Shown one piece after another: positions 9,543 through 18,579 of a stretch of 64,000 nucleotides of DNA. Source of the stretch: CAYNZV01 sp965217095 (GTDB lineage Bacteria > Latescibacterota > UBA2968 > UBA8231). Location: assembly GCA_965217095.1 (NCBI GenBank), contig OZ244235.1, positions 3,348,001 to 3,412,000 of the forward strand. Direction: 5' to 3'. Each line of letters opens with the position of its first letter. Within the stretch, counting starts at the first letter, position 1. The position numbers and the translations under genes are program-made. The notes beneath the pieces are model-generated. The model searched no databases. It worked only from the letters and a program-made list of their open reading frames with translations, and was not told the DNA's origin.

Positions 9543-12383
9543 ATGACCCGACTCAACAGATTTCAGATCGTTCTCGGTGCCCTCGTCGTCGTCGTGGTAG
9601 GTGGGGTAATCGCGAGCTTCTACACCGACTTTCTCTGGTTCGAGAGCCTGAAGCGACAGGGCGTCTTCTGGACCATCGTCAAAGCGCGCTGGTCGGCCGC
9701 GTTTGTCTTCGGCATACCGGCAGCTCTGCTGGTCGGTCTGAACCTGTGGCTGGCGGAGCGTTTTACCCGCCAGGCGCTGCTGGCCGGCACCTTCTTCCGC
9801 GACGAAAACGCGGAGGGGGAAACGGTGCCTCCGTCTCGCATCGGGTATCTAGTGGTAGGAGCGGTCGTCGTCCTGTTGCTGGGGAACATCGGCGCTTCAC
9901 AGTGGCCGTTGCTGCTGCGATATTTCAACGATCAACCGTTCAACCTGACGGATCCGATTTTCTCCCGGGACGTCGGGTTCTACGTCTTTGCGTTGCCGTT
10001 TTATCGATTCCTGGCCAACTACCTGCTCGGCAGTCTCATTCTCGCCGGCATCATCGTTGGGCTGATCTACCTGGCCGGCGGCTCCATTCGGGTGCAGGAA
10101 CGCATACAGATGCTGCCCAAGGCCCTGGCCCATCTCTCGGTGCTGTTCGGCCTCTTTCTACTGGATGTCGCCTGGATATATCGACTGAAGATATACGGGC
10201 TGCTTTACTCGGAGGGCGACGTGGTATTCGGGGCCAGTTACGCCGACATCGTGGTCGAGATCTGGGTCTACTGGCTGCTGGTGCTCGTCTTCATCGCGGC
10301 GGCCGGGTTTCAGTTCGCCAACATTCGCGCCCTCGGCAAGCGCTTTCCCATGATCGGTCTTGCCGCGTTAGCGATTGGAGTTGCCATCGTCAGCTGGCTG
10401 CCAGCGGCGGTGATTCAGAAGCTGGTCGTGCAACCCAGTGAGCTGGCCCGTGAAACCCCCTACCTGGAATACAACATCGCCGCAACCCGCAATGCCTTCG
10501 GTTTGGATGACATCGAGGAAAAACCGTTCGAAGCCTCCGAGGATCTGAGCCGCGCCGACGTGGAGGCGAATCCGCTGACCATCCGCAACGTGCCGATCTG
10601 GGACGAGCGCCCGCTGGTGCAGACCTATCAACAAGTGCAGGAGATCAGACCGTATTACGTCTTTGCCGGCGTCGACGTCGATCGCTACCGGATAGAGGGG
10701 GTCTACCGCCAGGTCATGCTGTCGGCGCGCGAGATGGACACCGAGCGGCTGCCGTCCCAGGCCCGCAACTGGGTGAATGAACGGCTCCAGTACACCCATG
10801 GGTACGGGGTCGCTTTGAGTCCGGTGGACCACGTTACGCCGGAGGGTTTGCCGGCACTGATGGTAAAGGACATCCCACCGGTGTTTCCGAAAGGTCTGGA
10901 GATCGAGCGTCCGGAGCTCTACTACGGGGAAGGGGAGATGGGGTACGTGGTGGTCAATACTTCCATGCAGGAATTCGATTATCCGAAAGGAGATGAGAAC
11001 AAGTTCTCCACCTACGAGGGTGCCGGGGGCGTGGAGATGGGTGGATTTTTCGGTCGCCTGACCTTCGCCATTCGCTTCCGGGATATCAACCTGCTGCTGA
11101 GCAACTACATCGAACCCCAAAGCCGGATCATCCTACGACGTCAGGTGCATGACCGCGCGGAGGCGATCGCACCGTACCTGCAGTACGATTCCGATCCGTA
11201 CCTGGTCATCTCCGAGGGACGCCTCTTCTGGATTCTCGATGCCTACACGACTACCGACATGTATCCGTACGCCACTCGTGGGGGACGGAACTACATCAAC
11301 TATATCCGCAATTCGGTGAAGGTGGTGATGGATGCGTACGATGGCACCTTGACCTACTACCGGATGGATGTGGACGACCCGATCATCGCCGCCTATGACG
11401 AGATGTTTCCGGGTCTGTTCGTGCCGGTGGCGACGATGCCTGCGGATCTGAAAGCGCATCTGCGCTACCCGAAGGATATGTTCAAACTGCAGGCGACTCT
11501 CTACCGCAGCTACCACATGCAGGACGTGCGTCTGTTCTACAACCAGGAGGATCTGTGGGAGATTCCGAACGAGATCTACAGCGATCATGCGCAGATGATC
11601 CAGCCGTATTACATCATCGTAAAGCTGCCCGGTGAAGAGCGCGAAGAGTTCCTGCTGATGGCGCCGTTCACCCCGGCGAGAAAGGACAACATGATCGCCT
11701 GGATGGCAGCTCGGTGCGACGGCGACAGCTACGGGGATCTGCTGGTTTACCGCTTGCCCAAGGACCGCATGATCTTCGGCCCCATGCAGCTGGAGGCACG
11801 CATCGATCAGCAGCCGGAGATCTCGAGCCAGCTGACCCTGTGGGGGCAGAAGGGTTCGGAGGTGATCCGCGGAAACCTGCTGGTGATCCCGATCGAGAGT
11901 TCATTCATGTACGTGGAGCCGATCTATCTGCAGGCGCGCCAGGAGATAGAAGCGCCGGCCTATCAGGGTGGAGGCGGTGCTCCCGATCCCACGGAGCAAT
12001 GGCGGCAACCGCCGCGGCGTGAGATTCGCTCGGCGGCCATTCCAGAGCTGAAGCAGGTAATCGTCGCGTTCGGCGGTCGCGTCATTATGCGCGATACCTT
12101 CCGCCAGGCGCTGGCTGACCTGTTCGAAATGGACGAATCGAGCGTGGGCCGCACCGAGGAGATCTCAGGAGCTTTGTCCCGCGAAACACGGGGGACTGGA
12201 GCTCGCTCCGCCGCGGCGATGGCGACCGAGGCGGAAAACCAGTACCGCCGCGTACAGGCGGCGATGAAGGACTGGGACTGGGCTGAGGCGGGTGAGGGGA
12301 TGCAGGCGCTGGAGGAAACACTTGCCGAATTGCGCTCGGAGTTGAACGACACCACCGATCAAACGAGAAACGAGGGAATGTAG
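9543..12383 (+). CDS. UPF0182 (COG1615) family membrane protein
   Basis: A 946-residue protein. The first ~290 residues contain seven predicted membrane helices (for example GALVVVVVGGVIASFY, AAFVFGIPAALLVGLNLWL, YLVVGAVVVLLLGNI). A long extracytoplasmic region follows with the family motifs NIRNVPIWDERPL, YVFAGVDVDRY and TYEGAGGVEMGGFFGRL, and an acidic low-complexity tail. Length and layout match the UPF0182 family, which occurs in actinobacteria, cyanobacteria and others and has no proven function. ATG is preceded by AGGAGGA at ideal spacing. It is monocistronic, converging on the UxuA-like gene. No disruption is seen. Confidence 0.93.
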   Translation: MTRLNRFQIVLGALVVVVVGGVIASFYTDFLWFESLKRQGVFWTIVKARWSAAFVFGIPAALLVGLNLWLAERFTRQALLAGTFFRDENAEGETVPPSRIGYLVVGAVVVLLLGNIGASQWPLLLRYFNDQPFNLTDPIFSRDVGFYVFALPFYRFLANYLLGSLILAGIIVGLIYLAGGSIRVQERIQMLPKALAHLSVLFGLFLLDVAWIYRLKIYGLLYSEGDVVFGASYADIVVEIWVYWLLVLVFIAAAGFQFANIRALGKRFPMIGLAALAIGVAIVSWLPAAVIQKLVVQPSELARETPYLEYNIAATRNAFGLDDIEEKPFEASEDLSRADVEANPLTIRNVPIWDERPLVQTYQQVQEIRPYYVFAGVDVDRYRIEGVYRQVMLSAREMDTERLPSQARNWVNERLQYTHGYGVALSPVDHVTPEGLPALMVKDIPPVFPKGLEIERPELYYGEGEMGYVVVNTSMQEFDYPKGDENKFSTYEGAGGVEMGGFFGRLTFAIRFRDINLLLSNYIEPQSRIILRRQVHDRAEAIAPYLQYDSDPYLVISEGRLFWILDAYTTTDMYPYATRGGRNYINYIRNSVKVVMDAYDGTLTYYRMDVDDPIIAAYDEMFPGLFVPVATMPADLKAHLRYPKDMFKLQATLYRSYHMQDVRLFYNQEDLWEIPNEIYSDHAQMIQPYYIIVKLPGEEREEFLLMAPFTPARKDNMIAWMAARCDGDSYGDLLVYRLPKDRMIFGPMQLEARIDQQPEISSQLTLWGQKGSEVIRGNLLVIPIESSFMYVEPIYLQARQEIEAPAYQGGGGAPDPTEQWRQPPRREIRSAAIPELKQVIVAFGGRVIMRDTFRQALADLFEMDESSVGRTEEISGALSRETRGTGARSAAAMATEAENQYRRVQAAMKDWDWAEAGEGMQALEETLAELRSELNDTTDQTRNEGM

Positions 12384-12387
12384 TTTA

Positions 12388-12542
12388 GGAGCGTATCCGA
12401 GTATCCCATTTGGGTTCGAGGGTGTCGTTGTCGCCGCTGTTTGCGTTGCGTTTTTCTCTCTGAATTCGCCGATTCAGTTCGCTCACGCGCCTTGGCAACA
12501 ACAATGATGCACCCCAGCTTACCGAATACTCGGTTACGCTCC
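12388..12542. repeat. MITE-like element bounded by 17-bp imperfect inverted repeats
   Basis: The left end GGAGCGTATCCGAGTAT (12388-12404) and the reverse complement of the right end (12526-12542) match at 16 of 17 positions. The 155-bp interval contains a second small palindrome (CTGAAT/ATTCAG near 12461-12478) and no gene. The right repeat supplies the stop codon of the UxuA-like gene. No target duplication is evident and no second copy was seen in this window, so a bidirectional terminator or recombination scar is also possible. Confidence 0.4.
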
Positions 12543-13529
12543 TCCGTCGTCCCGCAGAATCCGCAGCAGCGACTGCAGATACCCGACGCAGTAGGTAGAG
12601 CTGAGCAGTCCTTCCTCCTCGTTCAAGTCCCCTTCGACGCGGGCCGCATGGGAAGGCAGAACATAACCGTCGAAGTTCACCTCTCGCAGCAGGCGAAGGA
12701 TGCTGAGGAAGTCCAGCTGGCCTTCCTCGAAGAAACACTCGTTGAACTTCTCACGCGTTCCCTGCACCGCCTGCAGGTGGACGTAACAGATCTTACCGCG
12801 CTCGCCGAAATACCTTATCCCTTTTTCCGCCACACCAGGTCCCATAAGGCCCCAGTTCCCCAGGCAAAACGTCAAACCGAAGTGGGGACTAGCGGCGATC
12901 TCCACCGCCCGCTGAAATCCTTCGAAGGTGCCGAACAGCCGCGGAATGCCGCCGAACTTCGGCACCGGTGGATCGTCCGGATGTAGTGACAAGGTGACCC
13001 CGGCTTCTTCCGCCACCGGGATGATCGCCTTGATGAAGTATTCGAAGTTCGCCCAGATCTCCTCTTCGGTGTATTCCCGGTCGCGAAAGAGAATGTCTTT
13101 GTTCGCCTTTTCCAGATCGAAGGATCGAACGGTGGCCCCGCCGCGGATTCGCGTCGAGTGAGAGGTACCAAACACAGGATTGGTGCCTACCGCATTCGGT
13201 GCCACCATCCAATGGAATCCGAAGTGGGGAACACCCGCCTGGCCCATGACCCTAAGGCAGCCGGCGATATGCTCGATCTTCTCGTCCCGTTCCGCTTTAC
13301 CCAGGATGATCGGGTCGTAGTACTGCGCCTGGTTGCCCAGGTTTTCCAGCGTAAACAGCTCCAGACCGGCGTCGTTGTAGAGAGCCCGCAGATTGACCAG
13401 CTCCAGGTAATCGATGACATCCCGGCCGTCGGGAGGTCTGATGCCCCAGAACAACGCTCCGCTCACCCCGAGCTGTCGGATTAACCTCAGATACGTATTG
13501 TCCACTTTGCCCCAAAGACCGATCTGCAT
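12534..13529 (-). CDS. Mannonate dehydratase (UxuA)-like TIM-barrel enzyme
   Basis: A 331-residue protein when started at ATG 13529, which has an AAGGAGCG site; a longer frame from 13727 adds non-homologous residues. It is a TIM-barrel with the UxuA hallmark HPDDPP (183-188), the metal-site residues Cys222 (FCLGNWG), His251 (YVHLQ) and the C-terminal LPSHAAR. UxuA dehydrates D-mannonate to 2-keto-3-deoxygluconate in hexuronate degradation. It is divergent to the dehydrogenase/UxaE/lactonase genes, which fit the same pathway. The C-terminus ends inside an inverted repeat and may be slightly altered. Specificity for mannonate is inferred from the motif. Confidence 0.82.
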   Translation of the reverse strand: MQIGLWGKVDNTYLRLIRQLGVSGALFWGIRPPDGRDVIDYLELVNLRALYNDAGLELFTLENLGNQAQYYDPIILGKAERDEKIEHIAGCLRVMGQAGVPHFGFHWMVAPNAVGTNPVFGTSHSTRIRGGATVRSFDLEKANKDILFRDREYTEEEIWANFEYFIKAIIPVAEEAGVTLSLHPDDPPVPKFGGIPRLFGTFEGFQRAVEIAASPHFGLTFCLGNWGLMGPGVAEKGIRYFGERGKICYVHLQAVQGTREKFNECFFEEGQLDFLSILRLLREVNFDGYVLPSHAARVEGDLNEEEGLLSSTYCVGYLQSLLRILRDDGGA

Positions 13530-13671
13530 GGAACGCTCCTTGACTCCTAAATTCGAGAAATGGAAGGACGCGGAGAATGGACGAACGTCCGCGAAATTGC
13601 TTCGTCGACGCTGCAATATACACCGCCGGCTCATTCCTTGCCCCTGCCCTGCGCCGGGCGTATACTTGCGC

Positions 13672-14019
13672 CCGATTCGGACGACCATTCGGAGCAGTGA
13701 GGGATCTTTGAGCGTTCCCGATCCCAACGGCTTCGACGGTCCCGTTTTCGTTCAGCGTCGGGGCGCTGAGGATTGGTCGGAAGTACCCCTTACCCACGAC
13801 GGCGGTGTGGGGCGTGGCATCGGGGTTGCCGACCTGGCGCAGGGTCTGATTTCCGGAAGGCCGCATCGCGTCAGCGGCGCCCTTGCCTGTCACGTGCTGG
13901 ATGTGATGCAGGCATTCGAAGAATCGTCTGACATGGGCAGCCATGTCGAGATCGCCACCACCTGCGAACGTCCCGAGGCTTTACCCATGGGGTTGCTCCC
14001 GGGCACCCTGGACGAATAA
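13672..14019 (+). pseudogene. C-terminal stump of a Gfo/Idh/MocA family oxidoreductase
   Basis: The plus-strand frame encodes EGSLSVPDPNGFDGPVF, then RGIGVADLAQGLISGRPHR and SGALACHVLDVMQAFEES, which is the typical C-terminal end of a Gfo/Idh dehydrogenase subfamily found in sugar clusters (SGRPHR.SG.LA.HVLDVM.AFE). The N-terminal Rossmann domain and the EKP motif are absent: upstream sequence is the promoter region and start of the divergent UxuA-like gene. A TTG at 13708 could start translation, but the product would lack the active site. It lies 15 bp upstream of the alcohol dehydrogenase gene, so the deletion may have brought that gene under a different promoter. Confidence 0.75.
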
Positions 14020-14034
14020 TCCCTTCAGTCAGCC

Positions 14035-15060
14035 GTGCGTGCCTTACAGCTTGATAAACCCAAACATTTCCTACGCGTCGAGATCGACGAGCCCGGATCG
14101 CCTGCTGCTGGCGAAGCGCTGGTGCGCTCCCATCGCATGGGTGTGTGCGGCACGGATGTGAGCAGTTATCTCGGCAAGTTTCCCTTCTTCGATTACCCCC
14201 GTATTCCCGGTCACGAGCTCGGTGTCGAGGTGCTGGAGATCGGTGCCGGCGTCGACCACATTCAGGTCGGGGACCGCTGCAGTGTCGAACCGTACATGAA
14301 CTGCGGGAGCTGCTACCCGTGCCGCAACGGCGCCACCAACTGTTGCACCACCCTCAGTGTAATCGGCGTCATGAGCGACGGCGGTTTGTGCGACCGCATT
14401 CGCATAAGGGCGGACAAACTGCACCCGGGGAATTCCCTGTCTTTTGAACAGCTGGCGTTGGTGGAGACCTTGGCCATTGGCTGTCACGCCAACGATCGTG
14501 GCGCTCCGACCGCTGGTGAACAGGTGCTTATCATTGGCGCCGGTCCCATCGGCATGGCGACCCTCGAGTTCGCCCGGATAAGGGGATCCGAACCGGCGCT
14601 CATGGACCGGGTCGAATCCCGACTGGACTTCTGCCGCGACACCTACGGCATCGAGAACACGATTCTCTTTACGGGAGATGGTAGCGAGCTGGAGCAGATG
14701 CGCGACCTCACCAGAGGCGACATGTTTCCCGTGGTGATGGACGCGACCGGGAACAAGGATTCCATGTCGGCCGCGCTGGAGTACGTGGCTCACACTGGGA
14801 CCTTGGTTTTCGTCGGCCTCACCGCGGAGGAGATCAGCTTCAAACAGCCGGCCATGCACCGGGCGGAGCTAACCCTGAGGGCGACCCGCAACGCGGTTCC
14901 GGAGAACTTCACCCGCATCATCGGCCTCATCGAGGCCGGCGCGATTCAAACCGATCCGTGGATTACCCATCGCACCGGCTTTGATCAGGTCGCGGCCGAC
15001 TTCGAAACCTTTACGAAGCCGGAGAGCGGTGTGATCAAAGCGATCATCGAGGTGTCGTAA
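14035..15060 (+). CDS. Zinc-dependent MDR dehydrogenase, L-galactonate 5-dehydrogenase (LgoD/YjjN)-like
   Basis: A 341-residue medium-chain zinc dehydrogenase. Catalytic zinc residues Cys38, His60 and Glu61 (GVCGTD, GHELG) and the structural zinc cysteines 90, 93, 96 and 103/104 are visible, then the NAD motif GAGPIGMA. Segments such as TNCC..LSVIGV.SDGG, DATGN and GTLVFVGL closely resemble Escherichia coli YjjN/LgoD, which oxidises L-galactonate to D-tagaturonate (resemblance recalled, not computed). GTG at 14035 is the start. It is followed two bases later by the UxaE-like gene, which uses tagaturonate, supporting this role. Other polyol or aldonate substrates remain possible. Confidence 0.82.
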   Translation: MRALQLDKPKHFLRVEIDEPGSPAAGEALVRSHRMGVCGTDVSSYLGKFPFFDYPRIPGHELGVEVLEIGAGVDHIQVGDRCSVEPYMNCGSCYPCRNGATNCCTTLSVIGVMSDGGLCDRIRIRADKLHPGNSLSFEQLALVETLAIGCHANDRGAPTAGEQVLIIGAGPIGMATLEFARIRGSEPALMDRVESRLDFCRDTYGIENTILFTGDGSELEQMRDLTRGDMFPVVMDATGNKDSMSAALEYVAHTGTLVFVGLTAEEISFKQPAMHRAELTLRATRNAVPENFTRIIGLIEAGAIQTDPWITHRTGFDQVAADFETFTKPESGVIKAIIEVS

Positions 15061-15062
15061 CT

Positions 15063-16325
15063 GTGTCGGGCAAGTTCGAAACGCTGGGGCTGAGCCCCAG
15101 CTTCGGATTCGGGGATCGACTGGGCAGCGCGACCTCCGGTCACGTGGTGGCGATGAACCGAGCGGGCTCGGGCATCGCTCCGATCTTCGCGCAGCAATCG
15201 ATACGCGAGATGCAGCGCACCGGTCGCTCGGCCCAGGATGTCATCGACGACGCGGTGCGGGGCGCCCAGGACTGGAGTGGTCCGATGGGGGCCGATGCAG
15301 ACCACCTCAAAACCGCCGAAGACGTGGAGGTAACGACGGCGGCGGGGTACACCTTTTTCACCCTCGATCCGTCGGACAAGGTGGATCAGCAGACCGACCG
15401 ATACGACGAACAGACCTTGCGAAGCAAGTTCGAGACATGCCGTGACCACGCGCCCTGGTACGACTCGTATGTGGGTCGGAAGATTCGTCTGCAGGACGAT
15501 TCCAGCGTCGAGCTTAGCGAAGAGGCCTGCATGCGGGCAGCGGTAAAGTACGGCGAGGCGATCGAGCTGGCGCTGGAGCTAGGCAAGCAGGTTCGGAAGC
15601 TGCACGAAAGCTCCGGCGGCCCATTCGAGCTCGAGCTGTCGGTGGACGAGACGGATGAACCGACCACAGCCGCAGAACATTACATAATCGCCGACCGCTG
15701 TTTCTCTGAAGGCATGCCGTTGGTCAGCCTGGCGCCCCGATTCGTCGGGGACTTCGAAAAAGGAGTGGATTTCAAGGGGAACGTGGCGGAGTTGGAACGC
15801 TCGTTGCAACGACACGCCGCAGTTGCTCGCACGCTGGGTCCCTATAAATTGAGCCTGCATTCCGGATCGGATAAGCTCTCCGCCTACGGACCGTTGGCGC
15901 GGGCCACAGGCGGCTGCTTTCATATCAAGACCGCCGGCACCAGCTACATGGAAGCGTTGCGGGTGGCTGCGCACTGTGAGCCCTCGTTATTCAGTCGTAT
16001 CGTCGGTTTCTCGCGGGCGCGATTCGAGATCGACCGGGCGACCTATCATCTCTCGGCCCGACTTGAAGACGCGCCGGCACCAGGTGACGCCACGGACGCC
16101 GAACTGCAGCGTGAATATCTGGAGTATTGGAACGAGGTGCCCGAGGGTGAAGGTTTTACCAAGCCCGGGCGCCAGATACTACATTGCACATTTGGCTCGG
16201 TGCTCACCGACGACGAGCTCGGACCTCTCGTCCGCGGTTGTCTGCATGAGCATCCCGAGATCTACCGCGAATTCCTGGACGATCACTTTGGTCGCCACCT
16301 GGAAGCGTTCCGAGTCGCACTCTGA
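15063..16325 (+). CDS. Tagaturonate/fructuronate epimerase (UxaE) family protein
   Basis: A 420-residue protein with motifs of the UxaE family: PSFGFGDRLG, FAQQSIREM, RTGR, GADADHLKT and FFTLDPSD. UxaE interconverts D-tagaturonate and D-fructuronate in hexuronate catabolism, described in Thermotoga-type bacteria. This protein starts with GTG two bases after the upstream stop and lacks the roughly 70-residue N-terminal extension of the Thermotoga enzyme; no upstream in-frame extension is possible without overlapping the dehydrogenase. Translational coupling with that gene is likely. Together with the UxuA-like enzyme it fits a route to 2-keto-3-deoxygluconate. A missing fructuronate reductase could be elsewhere. 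Confidence 0.82.
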   Translation: MSGKFETLGLSPSFGFGDRLGSATSGHVVAMNRAGSGIAPIFAQQSIREMQRTGRSAQDVIDDAVRGAQDWSGPMGADADHLKTAEDVEVTTAAGYTFFTLDPSDKVDQQTDRYDEQTLRSKFETCRDHAPWYDSYVGRKIRLQDDSSVELSEEACMRAAVKYGEAIELALELGKQVRKLHESSGGPFELELSVDETDEPTTAAEHYIIADRCFSEGMPLVSLAPRFVGDFEKGVDFKGNVAELERSLQRHAAVARTLGPYKLSLHSGSDKLSAYGPLARATGGCFHIKTAGTSYMEALRVAAHCEPSLFSRIVGFSRARFEIDRATYHLSARLEDAPAPGDATDAELQREYLEYWNEVPEGEGFTKPGRQILHCTFGSVLTDDELGPLVRGCLHEHPEIYREFLDDHFGRHLEAFRVAL

Positions 16326-16339
16326 AAGGTGAACATACC

Positions 16340-17347
16340 ATGAATTATCACGTCTACATATCCAACTCCGGCAGCGAGTTCTTCTCCAAGTTCATTCTAG
16401 AAGAGGGCAAGTTGACCAGAGAAGACGATATCGCGCTCGACGATTGTCCCGGCGCTGTCGCCACTACGGCCGATGGCGGTTTACTGTTTGTCTGTCTGCG
16501 TTCACCAAAGCAGCTGGAGAGCTTCCGGGTAGATCGGAAAAGCGGCAGCCTTTCCTCCATCGGCAAGGTCGATGTCGAGGACGGGCCGCCTTACCTGAAG
16601 ACCGACAATACCGATCGGTATCTGCTTTCGGCCTGCTATCGCGCCGGCCTCGTCACGGTGCACCGGATCGCAGACGACGGCTCGCTGAGCGCCGAACCGC
16701 TGCAGCGCATCGAAACGGAGGAGCACGCCCACAGCATCCAGACCGACCGTGCCAACCGGTTCGCCTTCGTGCCGCACACCAATCCGGCCAACGCCATCTA
16801 TCAGTTTCGCCTTGACGAATCGACCGGGGCACTATCTGCCAACGATCCTGCCAAGATTCAACCGGCAACGGCGGAAGGTCCGCGCCACTTCGCCTTCCAT
16901 CCCAGCAAGGAGATCCTCTACTCGGTCAACGAAAACGGCTGCACCGTCAGCGCCCATCATTTCGATCCTGCCGCAGGAACCCTGGAATCGTTCCAGGTGA
17001 TCTCCACCCACCCGGAGGGATTCACCGGCGAGAACCAATCCACCGCGGAAATCCGGGTTACCCAGGACGGAAGGCACCTCTACGCCTCTAATCGAGGTCA
17101 CGACAGCCTGGCCATATACAGCATCAACGACGACGGCACGCTCGCAGTGGTCGGGCATCAACCCACCGAAGCGATCCCCCGATTCTTCGCTATCGATCCC
17201 ACCGGAGATTTCATTCTCGCGGTGGGATCGGATTCCGGCCGCCTCGCCAGTTACCGGATCGATCACGAAAGCGGCAACCTGCAACCCCTGGAAACCCACA
17301 AGGTGGGAGAATCGCCGCTGTGGATCCAGTTCGTGGAAGCGGACTAA
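16340..17347 (+). CDS. Lactonase, seven-bladed beta-propeller family (6-phosphogluconolactonase-like)
   Basis: A 335-residue soluble beta-propeller with repeated blades of the YbhE/3-carboxy-cis,cis-muconate lactonizing type (for example HLYASNRGHDSLAIYSI, FFAIDPTGDFILAVGSDSG, and DGPPYLKTDNTDRYLL). The family hydrolyses sugar lactones such as 6-phosphogluconolactone. ATG follows GAAAGGTGAACATACC. It ends the plus-strand operon 14 bp after the epimerase gene; with an L-galactonate dehydrogenase and UxaE alongside, an aldono-lactone (perhaps L-galactono-1,4-lactone) is the most sensible substrate, by inference only. No signal peptide, so cytoplasmic. Confidence 0.87.
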   Translation: MNYHVYISNSGSEFFSKFILEEGKLTREDDIALDDCPGAVATTADGGLLFVCLRSPKQLESFRVDRKSGSLSSIGKVDVEDGPPYLKTDNTDRYLLSACYRAGLVTVHRIADDGSLSAEPLQRIETEEHAHSIQTDRANRFAFVPHTNPANAIYQFRLDESTGALSANDPAKIQPATAEGPRHFAFHPSKEILYSVNENGCTVSAHHFDPAAGTLESFQVISTHPEGFTGENQSTAEIRVTQDGRHLYASNRGHDSLAIYSINDDGTLAVVGHQPTEAIPRFFAIDPTGDFILAVGSDSGRLASYRIDHESGNLQPLETHKVGESPLWIQFVEAD

Positions 17348-17465
17348 TTCACGTGTCGTGGCCGGTCGAGCTGTTCTGGTGGAAGGGTCCGCGTGCAGGT
17401 CCGAACTCGGCGGGCGATGAATCCGAACGCCAGACCGACGACCAATCCCGTGAGAACCACCGTAG

Positions 17466-18287
17466 TCATCGCAGCTTCTCCCTTCTCCAGAGCGGATACA
17501 GAAAGCGGCCTGCCAGACTTCTCGGAAACAGTTCCATATCTGCGAACCCGAGTCGGCTTGGCTGCTCTTCAACCACGGACCGGTACGCGGTGCCAAAGAG
17601 CCAGTCCCACACGCTGAAAACAATACCGTAGTTTTGGCCTGCTTTGCCGTGCAACACAACTTCGTGATGCCAGACGTGAAAGCGCGGTGAGTTGATGACA
17701 TACCCCAAGGGACCCCAACCAATTTTCAGGTTGGAGTGATTGAGATGCCCAATAAGCGTGCCAACTATTGCGACCCACAGGATCACCTTGCCGTCGATAC
17801 CCAACACTACAAGCGGCAAATAGGTGAGTCCTTTGTAGATGACGATTTCCATCCAGTGAAATCGCATGTTTCCGATCCAGTCAAGTTCCTCGATGCTGTG
17901 GTGCAGTTTATGGAATTCCCACATCCAGGTCACTCGGTGCAATACGTTGTGCACGCACCATTCCAGAAAATCCTTCAATTCCAGAAAGACGACAAACTGC
18001 GCCCACAAGGGGCTCTCCATCAGCAGTTGAAGAGACTCGGGCGACGGTAACTGCCACGCACCTGTCAATTGTCTGCCCTGCTGAAGTAACCAGCCGACGA
18101 GGAAAGCCAGGAGTACGCCGGCATAGTGACCGTTGAAAACAAGCCAGAAAAAATCCTGCCCGATCTGGTCTCTAAACGCCCCCTGCCGCGGACGCCATGG
18201 TGAGATTCGCTCTAGTATCCAGCAGAAGATCGATATGGCCAAAAGCCAGAAAAAATAATGACACGTATCCCATATGATGTTCAGCAT
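17466..18287 (-). CDS. Sterol desaturase/fatty acid hydroxylase family membrane protein
   Basis: A 273-residue di-iron membrane oxygenase. Hydrophobic helices lie at about 8-26, 46-68, 94-110 and 150-180. The histidine clusters are HNVLH (113-117), HKLHH (126-130), HLNH (181-184) and HVWHH (204-208), matching the HX3H...HXXHH...HXXHH pattern of the family, which hydroxylates or desaturates sterols, hopanoid-like lipids, carotenoids or fatty acids. It is divergent to the porin gene and separated by a 120-bp gap from the lactonase. Function at the substrate level is unknown. Confidence 0.9.
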   Translation of the reverse strand: MLNIIWDTCHYFFWLLAISIFCWILERISPWRPRQGAFRDQIGQDFFWLVFNGHYAGVLLAFLVGWLLQQGRQLTGAWQLPSPESLQLLMESPLWAQFVVFLELKDFLEWCVHNVLHRVTWMWEFHKLHHSIEELDWIGNMRFHWMEIVIYKGLTYLPLVVLGIDGKVILWVAIVGTLIGHLNHSNLKIGWGPLGYVINSPRFHVWHHEVVLHGKAGQNYGIVFSVWDWLFGTAYRSVVEEQPSRLGFADMELFPRSLAGRFLYPLWRREKLR

Positions 18288-18579
18288 GGCAAACCGCCCA
18301 TTGAAATATCCGTTGAACCGCTACCCCGCGCCGGTGCGCTGGACGCCACGGGCAGCGGGGCACTACGGGTGTCGGAGCCACTACGCATGGTCTGCCTATA
18401 TGTTACTAAAATGCATGGGTGAAATCCCGCGGGTCACGGTCGCTCCCGAACTGCGGAAGAACGGCGCCGATGAGCATAAAACTACATTGTGGAAGCGGTG
18501 GAACGAAGTCGCTGGGTTCACTACGTTAGGCGCGGGCATTCTTGTTCACCTGCGCACCGCTACGGCGAGAGGAGCCGAG

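Noticed and set aside
10368..11588. Minus-strand frames of 250 and 151 codons inside the UPF0182 gene
   Set aside because: High-GC shadows with His/Val/Arg-rich composition and no homology.
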